From Balanoglossus misakiensis (Eukaryota; Hemichordata): a stretch of DNA of 64,000 nt. The notes beneath the pieces were generated by a model. It worked only from the letters and a program-made list of their open reading frames with translations. It made no database searches and had not been told where the DNA came from. Below are positions 48,129 to 60,735 of this stretch, one piece after another. Location of the stretch: assembly GCA_040954595.2 (NCBI GenBank), contig CM082583.2, positions 11,780,001 to 11,844,000 of the forward strand, in the 5' to 3' direction. How positions within the stretch are numbered: position 1 is the stretch's first letter; each line of letters begins with the position of its first letter. Position numbers and translations under genes: made by a program.

Positions 48129-51100
48129 TTAGCAAAGACCACAGCTTTGTTTACACATCATTCCCATAAATGTTGGATTGGTGTAACAGTGATAGGCATT
48201 TGCCCAAGTTCCACAATTCACATTCATGTCGCTACATCCTGTAATTAAGATGGAGACAAAAGAAGAATTAATTTATTATATGTAAGAGCGAAGATGATTT
48301 TTTTGTTATTTTTGGGACGAGGTCAAAAGTTCAATGTCTAAAAACTGGTTTCCCTAAGTCTCTTCTCCCTCTCGAAACTTAATTAATTTACATTGAATCA
48401 TCAACGTCATCATCATCGTCGTAAACACAATTGAGAACAATTACATATACTAGTACAGTCACAGTCCTTCCACACAGAGACATCAAACTGACGCGACTCT
48501 TTTGACAGAGACACGATTTATTCCCTGATTAGAGTATTTCAAAGAATTAATCACGTAGAAGTTAAAAACCACAGCCACTATCACCGCAGACCAGAAGGTA
48601 AATACCACAGAGCTCGTGTTAGTCAACATAAACAAATACACATGTACATGTACTGTAAATTACGCCCTCTACCTGCATATAGTTCAGTGACTTTTGTTCA
48701 CTATCCCAGCGTGCAGAAAATCACCAGACCGAAGGTCACCTCGATATTTTTGAATGGCATACAAAGAAAAATAAAAGAATTTCGAGAGATGTTAGAAAAA
48801 TAACCAAAAATAACCCGTGCAAATTATTCTTACCCTTACCGTTGCATAGCCCACAGCTTTGACGACAATAGTGCCACATGTATTGCAGTGCCGTCATGCA
48901 CATGCCTGCATTGGCCCAATCAGCGCATGCTTCAGGGTACATATCCTCACACGCTGCGGATAAAAAGACAATAAATGTTGTAAATACTAGATCTTTGTTG
49001 AACTACCAATCGCCAGGATTCTAATAAACTTGTAAGGTTTTCCAAACCGACAGATCAGTCTAATCAAAGCGAAACGTGTCTTCTCTTTTTACAGTTCTCT
49101 GATACAGCACTTCTTTTTTGTGACACTTGAAATAATTTTTCTTTGTAAAAGTCAAACTATAGACCTACGTTTGTTGCAGACATCACAGCTTTTCTTGCAT
49201 TCCATCAGCATCATGGCTGGATTTGATTCACAACCACCAGTGGCAGCCCAGGTAGGACAGTCTCTGTGCACGTCGACACAGTTTGGATCTGAAAGGATTC
49301 AAGTCGCGTAATGAGGGCCCAGAGTGCTATAGCCTTGGTGAGGGAGGAAAAGACAGTCAAAAGAAACAGAGCAGGCCAACAGCAACGTCCAGAGGAGAGA
49401 TGCTTGTCAGATGTGATGAAACCACAATTTTTTTATTTTGAAAACTAGCGAAGTTTACCTTCTGCTTCTGTGCTTTCCACTGGTTCGGTTGTTGGCTGTT
49501 TCGTCGTTGCCTTAGTCGTTGCCTCAGTTGTTGTCGGCGCGACCGTAGTTGTTACAGTTGTGGTTTCTGTAAAAATAAAGAGACAATTCATGCAAATGAG
49601 ATTTTAATAATCCAAGTTTCAAACTTCAAAGATGTAAATTGTTTGCTGTTTTGCTTTCTGCGAAGTTCGAGTTCTAGTCGTTTCCATACAAAACCTGGTC
49701 GGTTTATATATACACGAAAAAAAGAATTTGAAATATCAGTCAAAATTAATTACGTTTATACAAAAGCAATTCATCTTAGTGTTGCTTCTTGAGGAAAGGA
49801 AAATATCATAGTTGATAAAAGTTAACTTTAATAGCGCATCATTGCCATGGTGATGATTTTTATGGTGATCATTGGCATTAAAATATATAAGTCGTTAAAG
49901 AATTGTTTTGAATAGGCTTCTGCAGACAGACACCAAAACATGTGCTTCCCGTAGAAAGCACACGTTTGGATATACTCAACTATGGCTTATAATATTACTC
50001 AAAACCGCTTAAACTTAAAAGCAAGTGATAGAAATCGCTGCCCCGCGCGGATGCAAATTGCTTCAAATATGTCTAGATAAAGACACACAGACTGCAACTA
50101 AGACTGCGCATGCACAGTGCGACGCTATCGATGCACAGCAGCCAATAAGCAAGCTTGTGTGTTCCTGCGTGCGGACATTCAGTTGTGCACCTGGAAATGT
50201 GATACTTTACATGTAAAATAGTGAGATCGACTGCCGAGAGTGTCTGCGGCTCCAATACGAAGCACAGCCACGCAGCTTCAGTAAATACCTTCTTTGGTCC
50301 CTTCAGTCTTGTCAAATGCTAGTTTCGACTTATCTGAACCTTTCTTGAGAAAAACTAAGAAGGAAAGACGGAAGGAAGGAAGGAAGGAAAGAAAGGAAAG
50401 AAGGAAGGCAAGAAACGCGAGAATAAAAATCAGAATAAAATGAACAAACAGGAGTTTAGGCCTAATCCTTTCATGAAGTCTTAAACCAATCGAGTTAATT
50501 TACCCGTCCCATCAATCACAGCAGCAATAATATAATCTGCATTATTGTAACACTGCGTTAACTTTGCCTTTGTACGTGGCATCAGGACTACCCAGAACGC
50601 CCAAACTTTGATTTTTTCTTGTACGCAGTTTTAAATTGTTCAATATTGCCAAGGTTTTGTGGAATGAAATTACCGAAGGAGGTATTCATAGCTCTGAGAT
50701 TTTGTTGCAGGTGGGTTTGCCGAAGATAGCATGATGGTACCTTGTTTCGTCTCCCCTTTCTTCTTTGTGTACTTTCGTACTGATGATTCGTAATTGTTGT
50801 TGTCTACTGTGGGATAGACAGTATACGAGAGATAATCATTGTATATGTCACAACCCTGTATGGTAGCCTGGAATGTTCAAATCGCGATGCACGTGAAATA
50901 AAGGTAACTGCATGCATCTATAAATGCACAGACGCGGTCCTTCTAACAGCAATACATGCGCGCGCGAGACATTGAAGTCTCAACTTTATAGTATACATGT
51001 ATAAGTATTTTTTTCCATCGCCCCCTCCCGTTATCTTCTGGTAAGTGTATCACGTCTGTGTGTGTGATTAAAGTCAATAGCATCAAGTATATTTACCAAG

Positions 51101-54100
51101 GATCTCGTTATCTTCCTCTTCAGAACTGTCTCTTGCCTCGTTTTCGGTTGAGGAAAAGTGAATCTCGTTTTCTGTTGAGGAAAAGTGAACCGAGTTAATT
51201 ATTTCAAGTTAGCCGTGTCTACATGCGCCCATGTGGCTGAATTCATGGTTGTGTAGTAATCCTTTGTATAGCTTCGAGTCCGTACCAAGTAAAGAGTGAT
51301 GTCGTACTTACCGTCAACGTGAATGTCTTTCTCTTCAGAGCCATCATCTATCTTGTTGTCTTCTTCGGAGTTTTTGTTTTTATCTGCCGAGAAAGCAATT
51401 GGAGCAATTAATATAAATTAGTGCATGCTTAGCTGGCAAATTGAAAACAAGAATGGTGAGAGCGTTGTCGTGTGCCTGGGGGAAACACAGTTTGAAAATG
51501 GCAATGTCGCCACACGTGTTTCATGGATGAAATTTTCCGACTGTAAAGCGCCCTCTCGAGACGCAGCGAGTCCTTACTTCTTTTGAGCGGTGGCAGCGGC
51601 TTGTATTTGCAATTCAACAGAATCTTGTCTCCTGGTTTTCCTCCTGTAGAAAGACACATTCGTTGAAACATTGTCATCTCAAGATTATGGTACTCGGCAG
51701 TTTCTTCAAACGTCTTCATATGTAAACAATGTTTGGCCATTTAGCTAATACAGATTATATTTCTCCTCCACCAGTTTCGTTACTCGCTAATTATCAAATC
51801 ATAAAAATCACAAATCTAATGCCATCCAATCTCGAAAGAAGAAAAAACTCACTTCCGCCAAATGAACATCGCTTACAGGTCTTCTTGCATTTGATTGTCA
51901 TGTACTTGGGATTGTTGTCGCACTCGCCCCACACTGCCCACTCTTTACATCGTTTTCGGTCGATTTCATCCTCACACACTGGGGGAAAAACACAAATCAG
52001 ATGGTTAATATTCACATGGTACCTGGTTTGTACGGAGTCTGAGTCAGCCTCGGTCGAGAGGAAGTTTGTAAGTGTCCGCGTGTCTTCAATCTCACAGTCC
52101 AGTTAGCAACGTGGTTGTGTAAAGAATACAACGTGGTTGTATGACGAAACTGGCATCACAGAGCAGGTACAGAAGTCCGTTGTCCGCAGTCCGTCCTTCC
52201 TCACACCAGACAATGCGGTAACTCTTGTGCAGGACCAGTCAGTCAGTCAGTCAGTCCCTAGCTCTGCGTGGCAGGGCTGTGTTGTTACGGCAAGCCCCCC
52301 AACAACGTAACAACACAGCCCTGCCACGCAGAGCTAGTCAGTCCCCAGAGTCCCCAGTCGTGGTACAACAGCGAGGTCTCAGTTCAGAGTGACATGCTCC
52401 TCTCAAGACAATGAAGTGTTCCACGTGAATGAGCATGCCTTTACACCAGTGACCACCTGGCTAAAGAATATTATAATGAGCATATTGAAATGCATGGCCT
52501 TTGTCATGTAAAAAGAACTTCTTCTCTCGACCAAGCTACCAAGCGTATACAGCTAAATAGTGCGTGTCGTAACACCGTGCATTAATTTTTGGTCAACCCC
52601 TTGCTCTACTCATCTAACGGTAGTAGAAATGCAATAATTAAGTTGGTCACACGAAAGGGTTGAAGGTTAAAGGAAACCAGACGTCTGGGAAAATGTTTTA
52701 CACCAGTAATGGCCATCTGTTGTTGTGATTTGCCAGATGGGTTTCTTCACAGAAATCTGACTCCTTCAGTTACTAGCTTTCACTTCAGATGCGATCATCG
52801 CTCACAGACTGCGATGCCTATCTCCGATTCAATAACATGCAAGCGTGTACGGTTTATGCTGCTGGCTACTTCGTATCTATTTATTTGCATTTCCTTTCGG
52901 TGAATTACTTTATATCAATAATCACGGAGAAGTTCTTTCACTCCATGTGCTCCATGCATTTAATGTCTAGTTCATATGAGGGCAACCCTAGTCTTAAATA
53001 TGTGGGGACAACGACCTTTCTAGGGCCGTGGATAATAAAAATGTCGAACTTCGTACAAAATTCAGTTGAGATTGAATGCGTTACATGGTGTAACTCATGT
53101 AGCACTGGAAAATTTATGAAGTCAGTCAATTGGCTTTTGGACGAAGCTGATAAACATTAATTTATGTTTGTGGTCGGTATTTCCAGACCAGTCGAGCCGC
53201 AGGTAAGGTTCGTGTAAAGAAAAACTTCTTCTCTTGACAATTTAAGCTGAAACCATATCTATCCTATCACAAGATTGTAATACCCAGTACCTATACTGTT
53301 ATACATACCAGCGCCTCTGCATCTGTCGATAATCTGATTTCCACACGGGAAAATGTATTTCACGAGGTTGTATAATCTTCGGTCATATTCCTTCAGTTCC
53401 GGTCTCGTGTTCACGTGATTATCCAGACCAATATGCTCCACTGCATTCACGAAGAAATAACTCTGCACGGCTTTCGCAAAATATTCATAGAAATTCACCG
53501 AGGCGTACGTGTTATTCCATAGGCCCTCTTCCATGGCAAGCTCGTAGATTTCCATCAGCACATCCGAGAACTTCTCTTCTATAGGCTCGATCCCAAGGCG
53601 ATGAATTCCATGAGCAAACTCGTGAACGAGGATATCTTCGTCTGGGTAAGGATCCTCCGGGTATTTAAAGCAAAGTGTGTTTTCCTCGCCAACTGTCGAA
53701 ATAGGCGCGAACATTGTGCCTCCCAATCCTCTTGCCCGGATGTTATAATAGTCGTCTAACCAGGAGTGTTCAGGTATGTCAGTGGTGTTCTCAGTGGAGG
53801 CTATGATTCCCACTCGGCCGTAGGTATTATAGACACTGTCTCGAATGTCCTTTCGATCGGCCAGCATGACTTGGGTGACGTAACAGGCGCGTTTAACCGA
53901 TTCATCCGATACATGTTTCGACGCAATAACCGGAATGCCGTATGCATGGGTGTATTTTTCGTAAAAGTCGCTCAATTCCAACGACTGCTTGACGTCATCA
54001 GGAACTGGTATTATGGAATCGCACATAACCTGAGGTATTGACGCACCTCGACCGGTACGTCTCTTGAAACGGGTTTGACTGCCTGAAAGGAAAGACTGCT

Positions 54101-56343
54101 TGATGAAGAGAACCATGGCAACTCAGATAATTAGTAAATCGATTAATCGATGCACCGATAGGTATAAGAAATGTGCGGTTAATAATTACTGGATAGGTCT
54201 ATCGATCCTTTCGAGATTGAGGGTTTCAAACAAACTGTGCCACGAATCTGCCGTGACATATGACATGACAACATTCATTTGAGGAAAACTTGCCGAGGCT
54301 CGCCAATTGTCATGTCCTAACTGGAAGCGATGTGTAACCGCACTCAATCAACATTCCAATTGCATAACCCGGAATCTGTTTAGACGTCATCATCGTATCT
54401 GCACGTCAATATTACTCACCTACTGTTGAATCTAATTTGTACATGTTGTAGAAGGCACACGGGGGAGTCCGTTCATCTAAAATAAATAATAGAGAAAGTT
54501 TGAAAAAGAACCATCAGTGTTTTGCGAATAACATTCCTGCCATTGCAATGTTTGATCCATACAGTCAAGACTATTTTATGGTCAACATAAAAAAAAACAC
54601 AAGGATCTCCTGGTTTGCTTAGCAACCTAAAAAGACTTACCCAGTATACCATTGCCACCATGATTTCGATTGACCTGTAATAGCAATGATATATTATACA
54701 TGTTATCATCATCATCATCATCATCACCACCACCACCACCACCACCACCACCACCACCACCACCACCACCACCACCACCACCACCACCACCACCACCACC
54801 ACCACCACCACCACCACCACCACCACCAGTGCATTGCTAAAATATGACCGTCTAATTCTTGCTTGTAAAATGTGACCCTCCTGATTTAGGATTCTATTGT
54901 AAATTTCGATAGATGACATGTATTTGACACCTCGTGGTCAAATTTCCAATGACTCCCTAACCCTTCCCACGATCACTCCGGCCCACCCATCCCGAATAAA
55001 TGACAGCTCCCTTACACGTAAAACCAGTTTTCGTGAAACATATACATGTGCTCATTAACACCATTATTTACTGTCATCTGTTCATCCAATTACGGGATTT
55101 CAAGTGGGACCAATACCACGGTTAAAACATACACTGTATCATTACGAAGCAGAATCCTTGAAGTATCCCATTCAGAGAGACACGCTTGAACAGCTTTGCT
55201 TTGAAAAAAAAAGTTCGAAGGGCGCATTTCACCCTCCGAATGGTGCCTTCAATGTGAATAGCTTCTTTGCGATGTGAATGACAATGTTGTCAGATACGCT
55301 GAATGGATTCTGAATTAAGCTTTACGTAATGGCACGTCAGTCTGCTGCAGCTATGACATCTTGCCCTATCTGTCATCACACCGACCTCACTTCTCTTCGC
55401 ATTATAGATCGTGCCAATGTAAAGGTCGGCTTTTGTGGAGTATTTTCAAGCGTTATATCATTTGTCAGAAAGACTTCCGCGACTTACTGAAAGATCCGTA
55501 CGTGTAAGCGTTCTCAGGATCAAGTGACGATCACCGGTCTACTTGTAAATCGTGAATACTTGAAAAGAAATCTGCTGGTAATTCTATCCCTGACTGTACA
55601 CACCAGCATCATGCAGTTGATGTGTGCTAAAGCGAAAAAATTGAACATACGTAACCGCGACTTGCTTTACCCCGCAGTGTAAACGTCTGTTTGCATATGA
55701 CAAAGGTGGAAAATTGCCTTCAGTTGCAAAGAAGGTTCTTATCACAAGAGATTTTCGCCAAACGAGCCACGCATCGTTAACATATTTACACGACAAATAG
55801 GTTGGGCAAACGCACGGGTCCCCTATAATTCATTCTATGCCCTGTCCTCCCACCCCGCCACTTGTTGGTCAGGGACGTTGGCCTTTAAAGTATTACAGGT
55901 AGAGTAAACACAACTTCAGCGCGTTAAATATAGCTGCTTTCGCCTATTATGAACTCTTGAATAGTCTGGAGTATTATTGTACTGGGGGTCAAAAGTGTAT
56001 CGGTACCAGTTTGCAGTCTTCAATATTTCGATGAATGTGGCAGACGACGTAACGAATGGGTTACTTTTATCAATGGCAGCAAACTTTGATGTTTATTACT
56101 CGATTTGCTCAACAAACGGAGATTTGCAATCTTGTTTAGAAAGAAAATGTTGGCGTATGGTTATGAGATAACTGTTCTGGGTGCCAGAGTGGCTAATGCA
56201 GCGGGATTCAACACAGCCTTGATTTGACTTTCCTGCAGCAACAATGCAAGAATTCATAAAAGACTTACCGGCGATGAATGGCAGGGAAGTGCGGCCCACA
56301 GTGACACAGTCACCAGCGCTGCTGCTAAAAGTGGAGTTATCAT
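48129..56343 (-). CDS. Secreted HExxH metallopeptidase with four ShKT domains and acidic/Thr-rich linker (gene B), 13 exons
   Basis: Exons (minus strand): 56269-56343, 54641-54674, 54420-54476, 53309-54082, 51853-51978, 51578-51643, 51312-51383, 51097-51171, 50289-50333, 49459-49566, 49169-49288, 48840-48953, 48129-48238. The phases close to 591 aa. Exon 1 is a signal peptide (LLAAALVTVSLWAALP). Exon 4 encodes the catalytic domain with HEFAHGIH at 209-216 and FYEYFAKAVQSYF (Glu255, 42 residues past the second His, as in gene A). ShKT 1 covers about 314-355; a linker of five small exons covers about 356-477 (basic, then Glu/Ser-rich, then Thr-rich TTTVTTTVAPTTTE); ShKT 2-4 end the protein at 591. 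The catalytic exon and its borders match gene A, so the pair arose by tandem duplication, while linkers and ShKT number have diverged. Exon 9 and the small linker exons are less certain than the rest. Substrate unknown. Confidence 0.82.
50366..50408. repeat. GGAA-type microsatellite in gene B intron
   Basis: A purine-only stretch of GGAA/GAAA units just upstream (minus-strand sense) of the small exon 50289-50333. On the coding strand it is pyrimidine-rich and lies before that exon's acceptor. Confidence 0.8.
52258..52337. repeat. Perfect 32-bp inverted repeat (hairpin) in a gene B intron
   Basis: The arm at 52258-52289 (CTAGCTCTGCGTGGCAGGGC and 12 more bases) is exactly complementary to 52306-52337, with a 16-nt loop containing CCCCCC. 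It lies in the intron between exons 4 and 5 and is flanked on both sides by AGTCAGTC repeats. Possibly a small foldback element or a duplication by template switching. Confidence 0.9.
54705..54828. repeat. Long (ATC)n/(CAC)n microsatellite next to gene B exon 2
   Basis: About seven ATC units run into about 34 CAC/ACC units. On the coding (minus) strand this is a GTG/GAT tract ending only about 30 nt upstream of the exon 2 acceptor, where branch point and pyrimidine tract are expected. Confidence 0.95.
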
Positions 56344-59300
56344 GATACCGAGATGTAGCCGGTCCCCCTGGCTGCTACAGAGCTGGTCTTGTCAGCTAAT
56401 TCTAAGGGAACACAGAAAGAATTGTAGGCGGTGGTGACTTGATACTGAATCTACTACCGGCGGCACTTGTGTCCAGTACAGTACAAACGCAAGAGATCGT
56501 TCAGTCTGCGCTGCTGTCCGCCACCCGCAAAACTTTAAATGCCAAAAAATGCCGTCTGCAAGAGCTAACATGCTTTAATTATTTGTTTTCATTTAAAAGA
56601 AAAACTTCTTTTTGTTTGGGTCCTTCAGGAAGGAAGGTGACTGACCTCGGACACTGGTATGTATTGACACGTGAAACGGTTCGCAGCCGATGGAGGCTTC
56701 GACAGGTGACAAATTATCATTTTATTTTGTAACGTCTGCACACATGAGGTGGGCCCAACAACAAATGTACTTTCTTTCTTTTTCACAGGCCAAACAGGAG
56801 AACATTTCTGTCCGCCTTTAGGGAGAGAGTAATTTACCATTGTTTGCTTCAAACCTTTGTTTAAAATCTCCGACATACCACTCTGCATGTGTCACGACAA
56901 TTCCCACGCAGGAAGAATTTTAGTTCGTACACGATTTATATCACAATTAAAATGTCGTTGTGACATTCTTGTTCTACAATAGATATAAATTCTGCATCAT
57001 ATGAGAATATTGGTCCGTGTCTGACACGTGGATGCAAACTTCCAAGCTGTGTTCCTTGAACCATAAGACCCTCGAGGGTGTGTGCTTGAACCATGTCGTA
57101 CGTCGGACGACACTAGCGATTTTTTTGCGAGAGATACAAATGTGACAACTCTTACCTACAGCAGAGCAGAGAAGCGCACCCACTCAAGACGACCAAGACG
57201 GACGACAGCCGAGAGCAACACTGACAACAAACCGAACCACACGCATAGTACGTCACTGGTAAACCCATTAACATTCAGATAAAGGCGCTGTTGCAAACAG
57301 AGACCGGAATCATTAGTCGCCTTGGAGACCCCACCTGACCCTATCGCTTTACAGCTAGCGGATTTCAATACGTTAATCCTAAATTAAACCAATATGCAAG
57401 CACTTATACCCTTTTGGAACAATGGATTTATTCGACAGTGCTTAATTTTCTGGTGTGTGCCAATTGGCAGGCATGTCGGGGAAAACTTCACAAAACTTTA
57501 AACTAGCCATTGATATAGTCGCCCCCATTTCTGAAGGCTTGTTCTGGACGTCAGTCAGAGAAATTAATGAAGTTCAGAGCTTTTCGTGGAACATTTTACA
57601 TGAATGATGAAACCAATTGCAAGACTCTATCCGGGAGTTGGCAACGACAGTGTGACTGAGTCGAGGTGAAAGGTCGAACCAACAGACTCAATAAACTTCA
57701 AATGCCCTAGGTATCATGTTTAGCCGACAGACTTACACATGCATGGCAAGCAGTGTTGGTTCATAGGGCAGTTCCATGCATATGCACATCCTGCTGATCA
57801 GTCACTATCAGTCAGTTAGTCTGTCTGTCTGTCTGTCTGTCTGTCTGCAGCCGAGAGTCTCTCGATGGAAGAAGCGTGATATACAAGTACATGTAAGTTC
57901 TAAGAGAGCGAATATAAACGGTTGAAAATGCAAGAAAATAGTGTCATGGTCACGGTGGGGTATGTTTGTTTTAGTTGACACGATGGAAATCTCAACTGTG
58001 TTGACTTTGCAATACTTCACCGCTTCTAGCTTGACTGTACACACAGAAGGTGTTGAATAGAACTCTTATTACACAGTAACTCGGTAGCCCTCCACAGAGA
58101 CTCGGGTTTCGCATGTCTGGGCAAATGATATACGATCTGAAATAGTTGGAATTGAATCTAAAGCCACGGGATTACAAGCAAACGTGAATGGCTCGGGATT
58201 AATCCCATTGTCAGGGCTCTTTTCCCTTTTTCTGATGATTCCAGATTGTTTGGTAAGATAATGGTTCAAGTCGGACAATAGCCAGGCAATCAAGCATTCT
58301 CATGGAGATCACTTTGTTTTGGCTAAACGACCGATGAAGTGCATACTCTTCCCATGTGTGTTTTGTCTTGAAAAAAAGATTACTGGATTTTCACGCGCTG
58401 ACGACAGCTAACATCCCAAGACCAGCAATTTGTAACAAAAGCTCTTGGCATAATGAGCATTATTGTCTTAGTAAGCACGATTTTTTATGGGTTCTGGTTA
58501 TTTTATCACAGAGAGATAAGCACAGTTAATGGGGACAGTCAATTTGAAGAGATATCCCATCGTATTAAAGGGGACTGCGATTGCAGAATTTGGTATAGTG
58601 ACATTGAATTCCACAAATGCGCATAAATATAAATTGACTGAGAAAGCGATGAATCCGAGAGTACCTAACGTTATTGCGCCCTCTATTGACTGACTGACTC
58701 ATTTTCTCCGGGGCGTGGTTCTGTAATCAGTATACACATGTACCAGAAATTGTGATTTAGTAAATTGTATAATCACCACTGCCTTCCGTTTCAGACATGT
58801 TCGATTAGAATCCGTCTGTAACGAAGATTACTGTGACGCTAGACTAATCCTTCAATTTTAGGATACTTGGGGTTGTTAGGGGAAAGGGCAACTTAGACTT
58901 TTGCTGATAACAGTACTCGGAATAATCACTAGAAAAATTAATGGCTTCTGATTTATATTTTTCATAGATAAGAAATCTCTTAAGTGAAACGCCTTCAATT
59001 AAAATAATTCTGTTTAATAGCCATATTGGAAGTTCTCCTTGATGAAACTGGATTCATGTAACCTTATTATCTTTGTGGTATGCTGGTATGCGTGTCGAAG
59101 ACGACATGCAAAACGTTTGTGGATGATCCAGCCATTGTCAGTTAAATACTGGAAAATTCATGTACAATGAAAACTCAGGTACTGTTTTAAAAATATTTGT
59201 GTGGACAGAAGGTACAAAGTATACTATTCTTGTGTAGGTTTCAAATATATACATGTAAAAGTCAGAAGACAATATGAAAGGTAAACCAAGGTTCTAAAAT

Positions 59301-59541
59301 ATCAATCATTTTGCACACATTGACCAAAAATCAAGTAAGTCCTAATAAAATATTTATTATTATTTGCAATATCATGACTAACCTTGTTGGCAGAGCTAAC
59401 CATTGAGAAGAAGAGTGAAATTTTGCATTGCATGATGTAGTGTTCTATGTGAAAATACACATATCACATTTATGAGAATCAATCACACAATAAGTTAAGA
59501 TACATGATCATGAATAAATGTCTCGTCTGTCTGTAATTGTC
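56344..59541. other. Intergenic region between gene B and SPAG8
   Basis: About 3.2 kb holding the presumed gene B promoter and SPAG8 3' UTR (AATAAA on the minus strand near 59353). A (GTCT)n microsatellite is at about 57818-57847. The short open frames in it have no supporting motif or splice context. Confidence 0.45.
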
Positions 59542-60735
59542 TTACATCCATGGATATCTTTCCAAGTCATAAGGTTTTGCTTCATCAGTGTATTCGTCAA
59601 TCGGTGTGCTGAATGCAGCATTTTTCCTGAATGGCGTGTCATGTGTCTTCTGCTGAGATACTCCCTGAAAATCAACACAAAATCACATATTAGGTATGAC
59701 AGTATACATCAAGGTCATAGAGGTCAGATGTCAAGGAGTAAACATCAACTTTAAAGTTTACATACCCCCTTGTACATCAAGTTTTCATTCCTAAGTTTAT
59801 GCAAGTACTTACATGTATTTTATCCTTGTGAGCTGACCAGAATGTAATAGGTTGTTCTGTTTCTACATTATGGTCCATTGTTGGTTCTGGTGTGACTGAG
59901 ACAAATCCTTCCACTGTGAAATCTTTCTGTGTAACAGATACAAACTCAGTTGGTTCTGCAGGAGGGTTAAATTCTTCATGGACCTCTTGACTTACTTTCT
60001 CATATAACAATCTTTCTAACATTTCTTTCTTTGAACCTACAACAAAAATGACAGGCTGTTAGTTAAATTTGTATTAGTGTGTTAATTAAAAGCAACAGCT
60101 CACATGTGTAGCCATAAGTGCAGCAGAGCTAAACACAAACATTGCAATCTCTGTCCTACCAGGTACATGTACTCATTACTCCTGCATGGGGAGAAGCAAC
60201 AAGACGTAAAGTGCCTTGCTCGAAACCATGATCTCAGAGCATGAGTCCACTGCTCTAGCCACTGGACTATGATGATATGAATACCAACAATGCATGATTC
60301 TAGAAACTTACCAACAGTTCGAACACCCGAGTATTGTGGCTTGCGATAAGAATCCATATGCGTAGATAGGTTTTCAGGCTGTGCCTCTAAATTTGTTGTG
60401 AGAATTCCTTTATGACCTTCAACCCCAAGTTTATTGATGTTCTTCTGGTCGGTATCTGTCTCATCAAGACCGAGCTGCTGACAATTTCTCTGTAGTGGAT
60501 AAAAACATTATCTGTTAAAACATTAAGAAATATTATCTTGCAATTTGGAATAAACAGCTTGGTACATGGAGTACGGATGTCCATAGCATGCATAGGGCCA
60601 TTGACGATCAATGGCTACCAGAACTTGTAGAACAACACTCTGACTGATTGAAGCGCTTACCTCTTCCACCCAGTTTTCCAGCAAACATTTTCCATCTGAG
60701 TTGTTAATAGTCCTTGTTGCGTTTAACGTTGTCAT
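59542..60735 (-). CDS. SPAG8: SPAG8 homologue, ciliary/sperm microtubule-associated protein, 4 exons
   Basis: Exons (minus strand): 60661-60735, 60312-60489, 59813-60036, 59542-59664. The phases close to 199 aa. Family blocks in order: GKCLLENWVEER (exon 1/2 junction), GHKGILTTNL, KKEMLERLLYEKVSQEVHEE, EQPITFWSAHKD, and the C-terminal DTPFRKNAAFSTPI followed by PYDLERYPW. These match the C-terminal half of vertebrate SPAG8, a protein of sperm and motile cilia reported as a microtubule inner protein. The long Gly/Pro/Ser-rich N-terminus of the mammalian protein is missing, so this short form is probably the ancestral core. ATG 60735 is preferred because it opens exon 1 with a clean donor. Intron 2 holds a SINE. 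Confidence 0.88.
60080..60275 (-). mobile_element. tRNA-derived SINE in SPAG8 intron 2
   Basis: On the minus strand an A-box (TGGCTAGAGCAGTGG, about 60248-60262) is followed 34 nt later by a B-box-like GGTTTCGAGC (60219-60228), the spacing of a tRNA promoter. A non-tRNA body beginning GCAAGGCACTTTACG follows. It lies in the sense orientation of SPAG8. End points are approximate; no tail or target duplication was fixed. Confidence 0.65.

Noticed and set aside
54473-54919. Minus-strand frame with a long poly-valine stretch
   Set aside because: Translation of the (CAC)n microsatellite; it overlaps true exons 2 and 3 of gene B in other frames.
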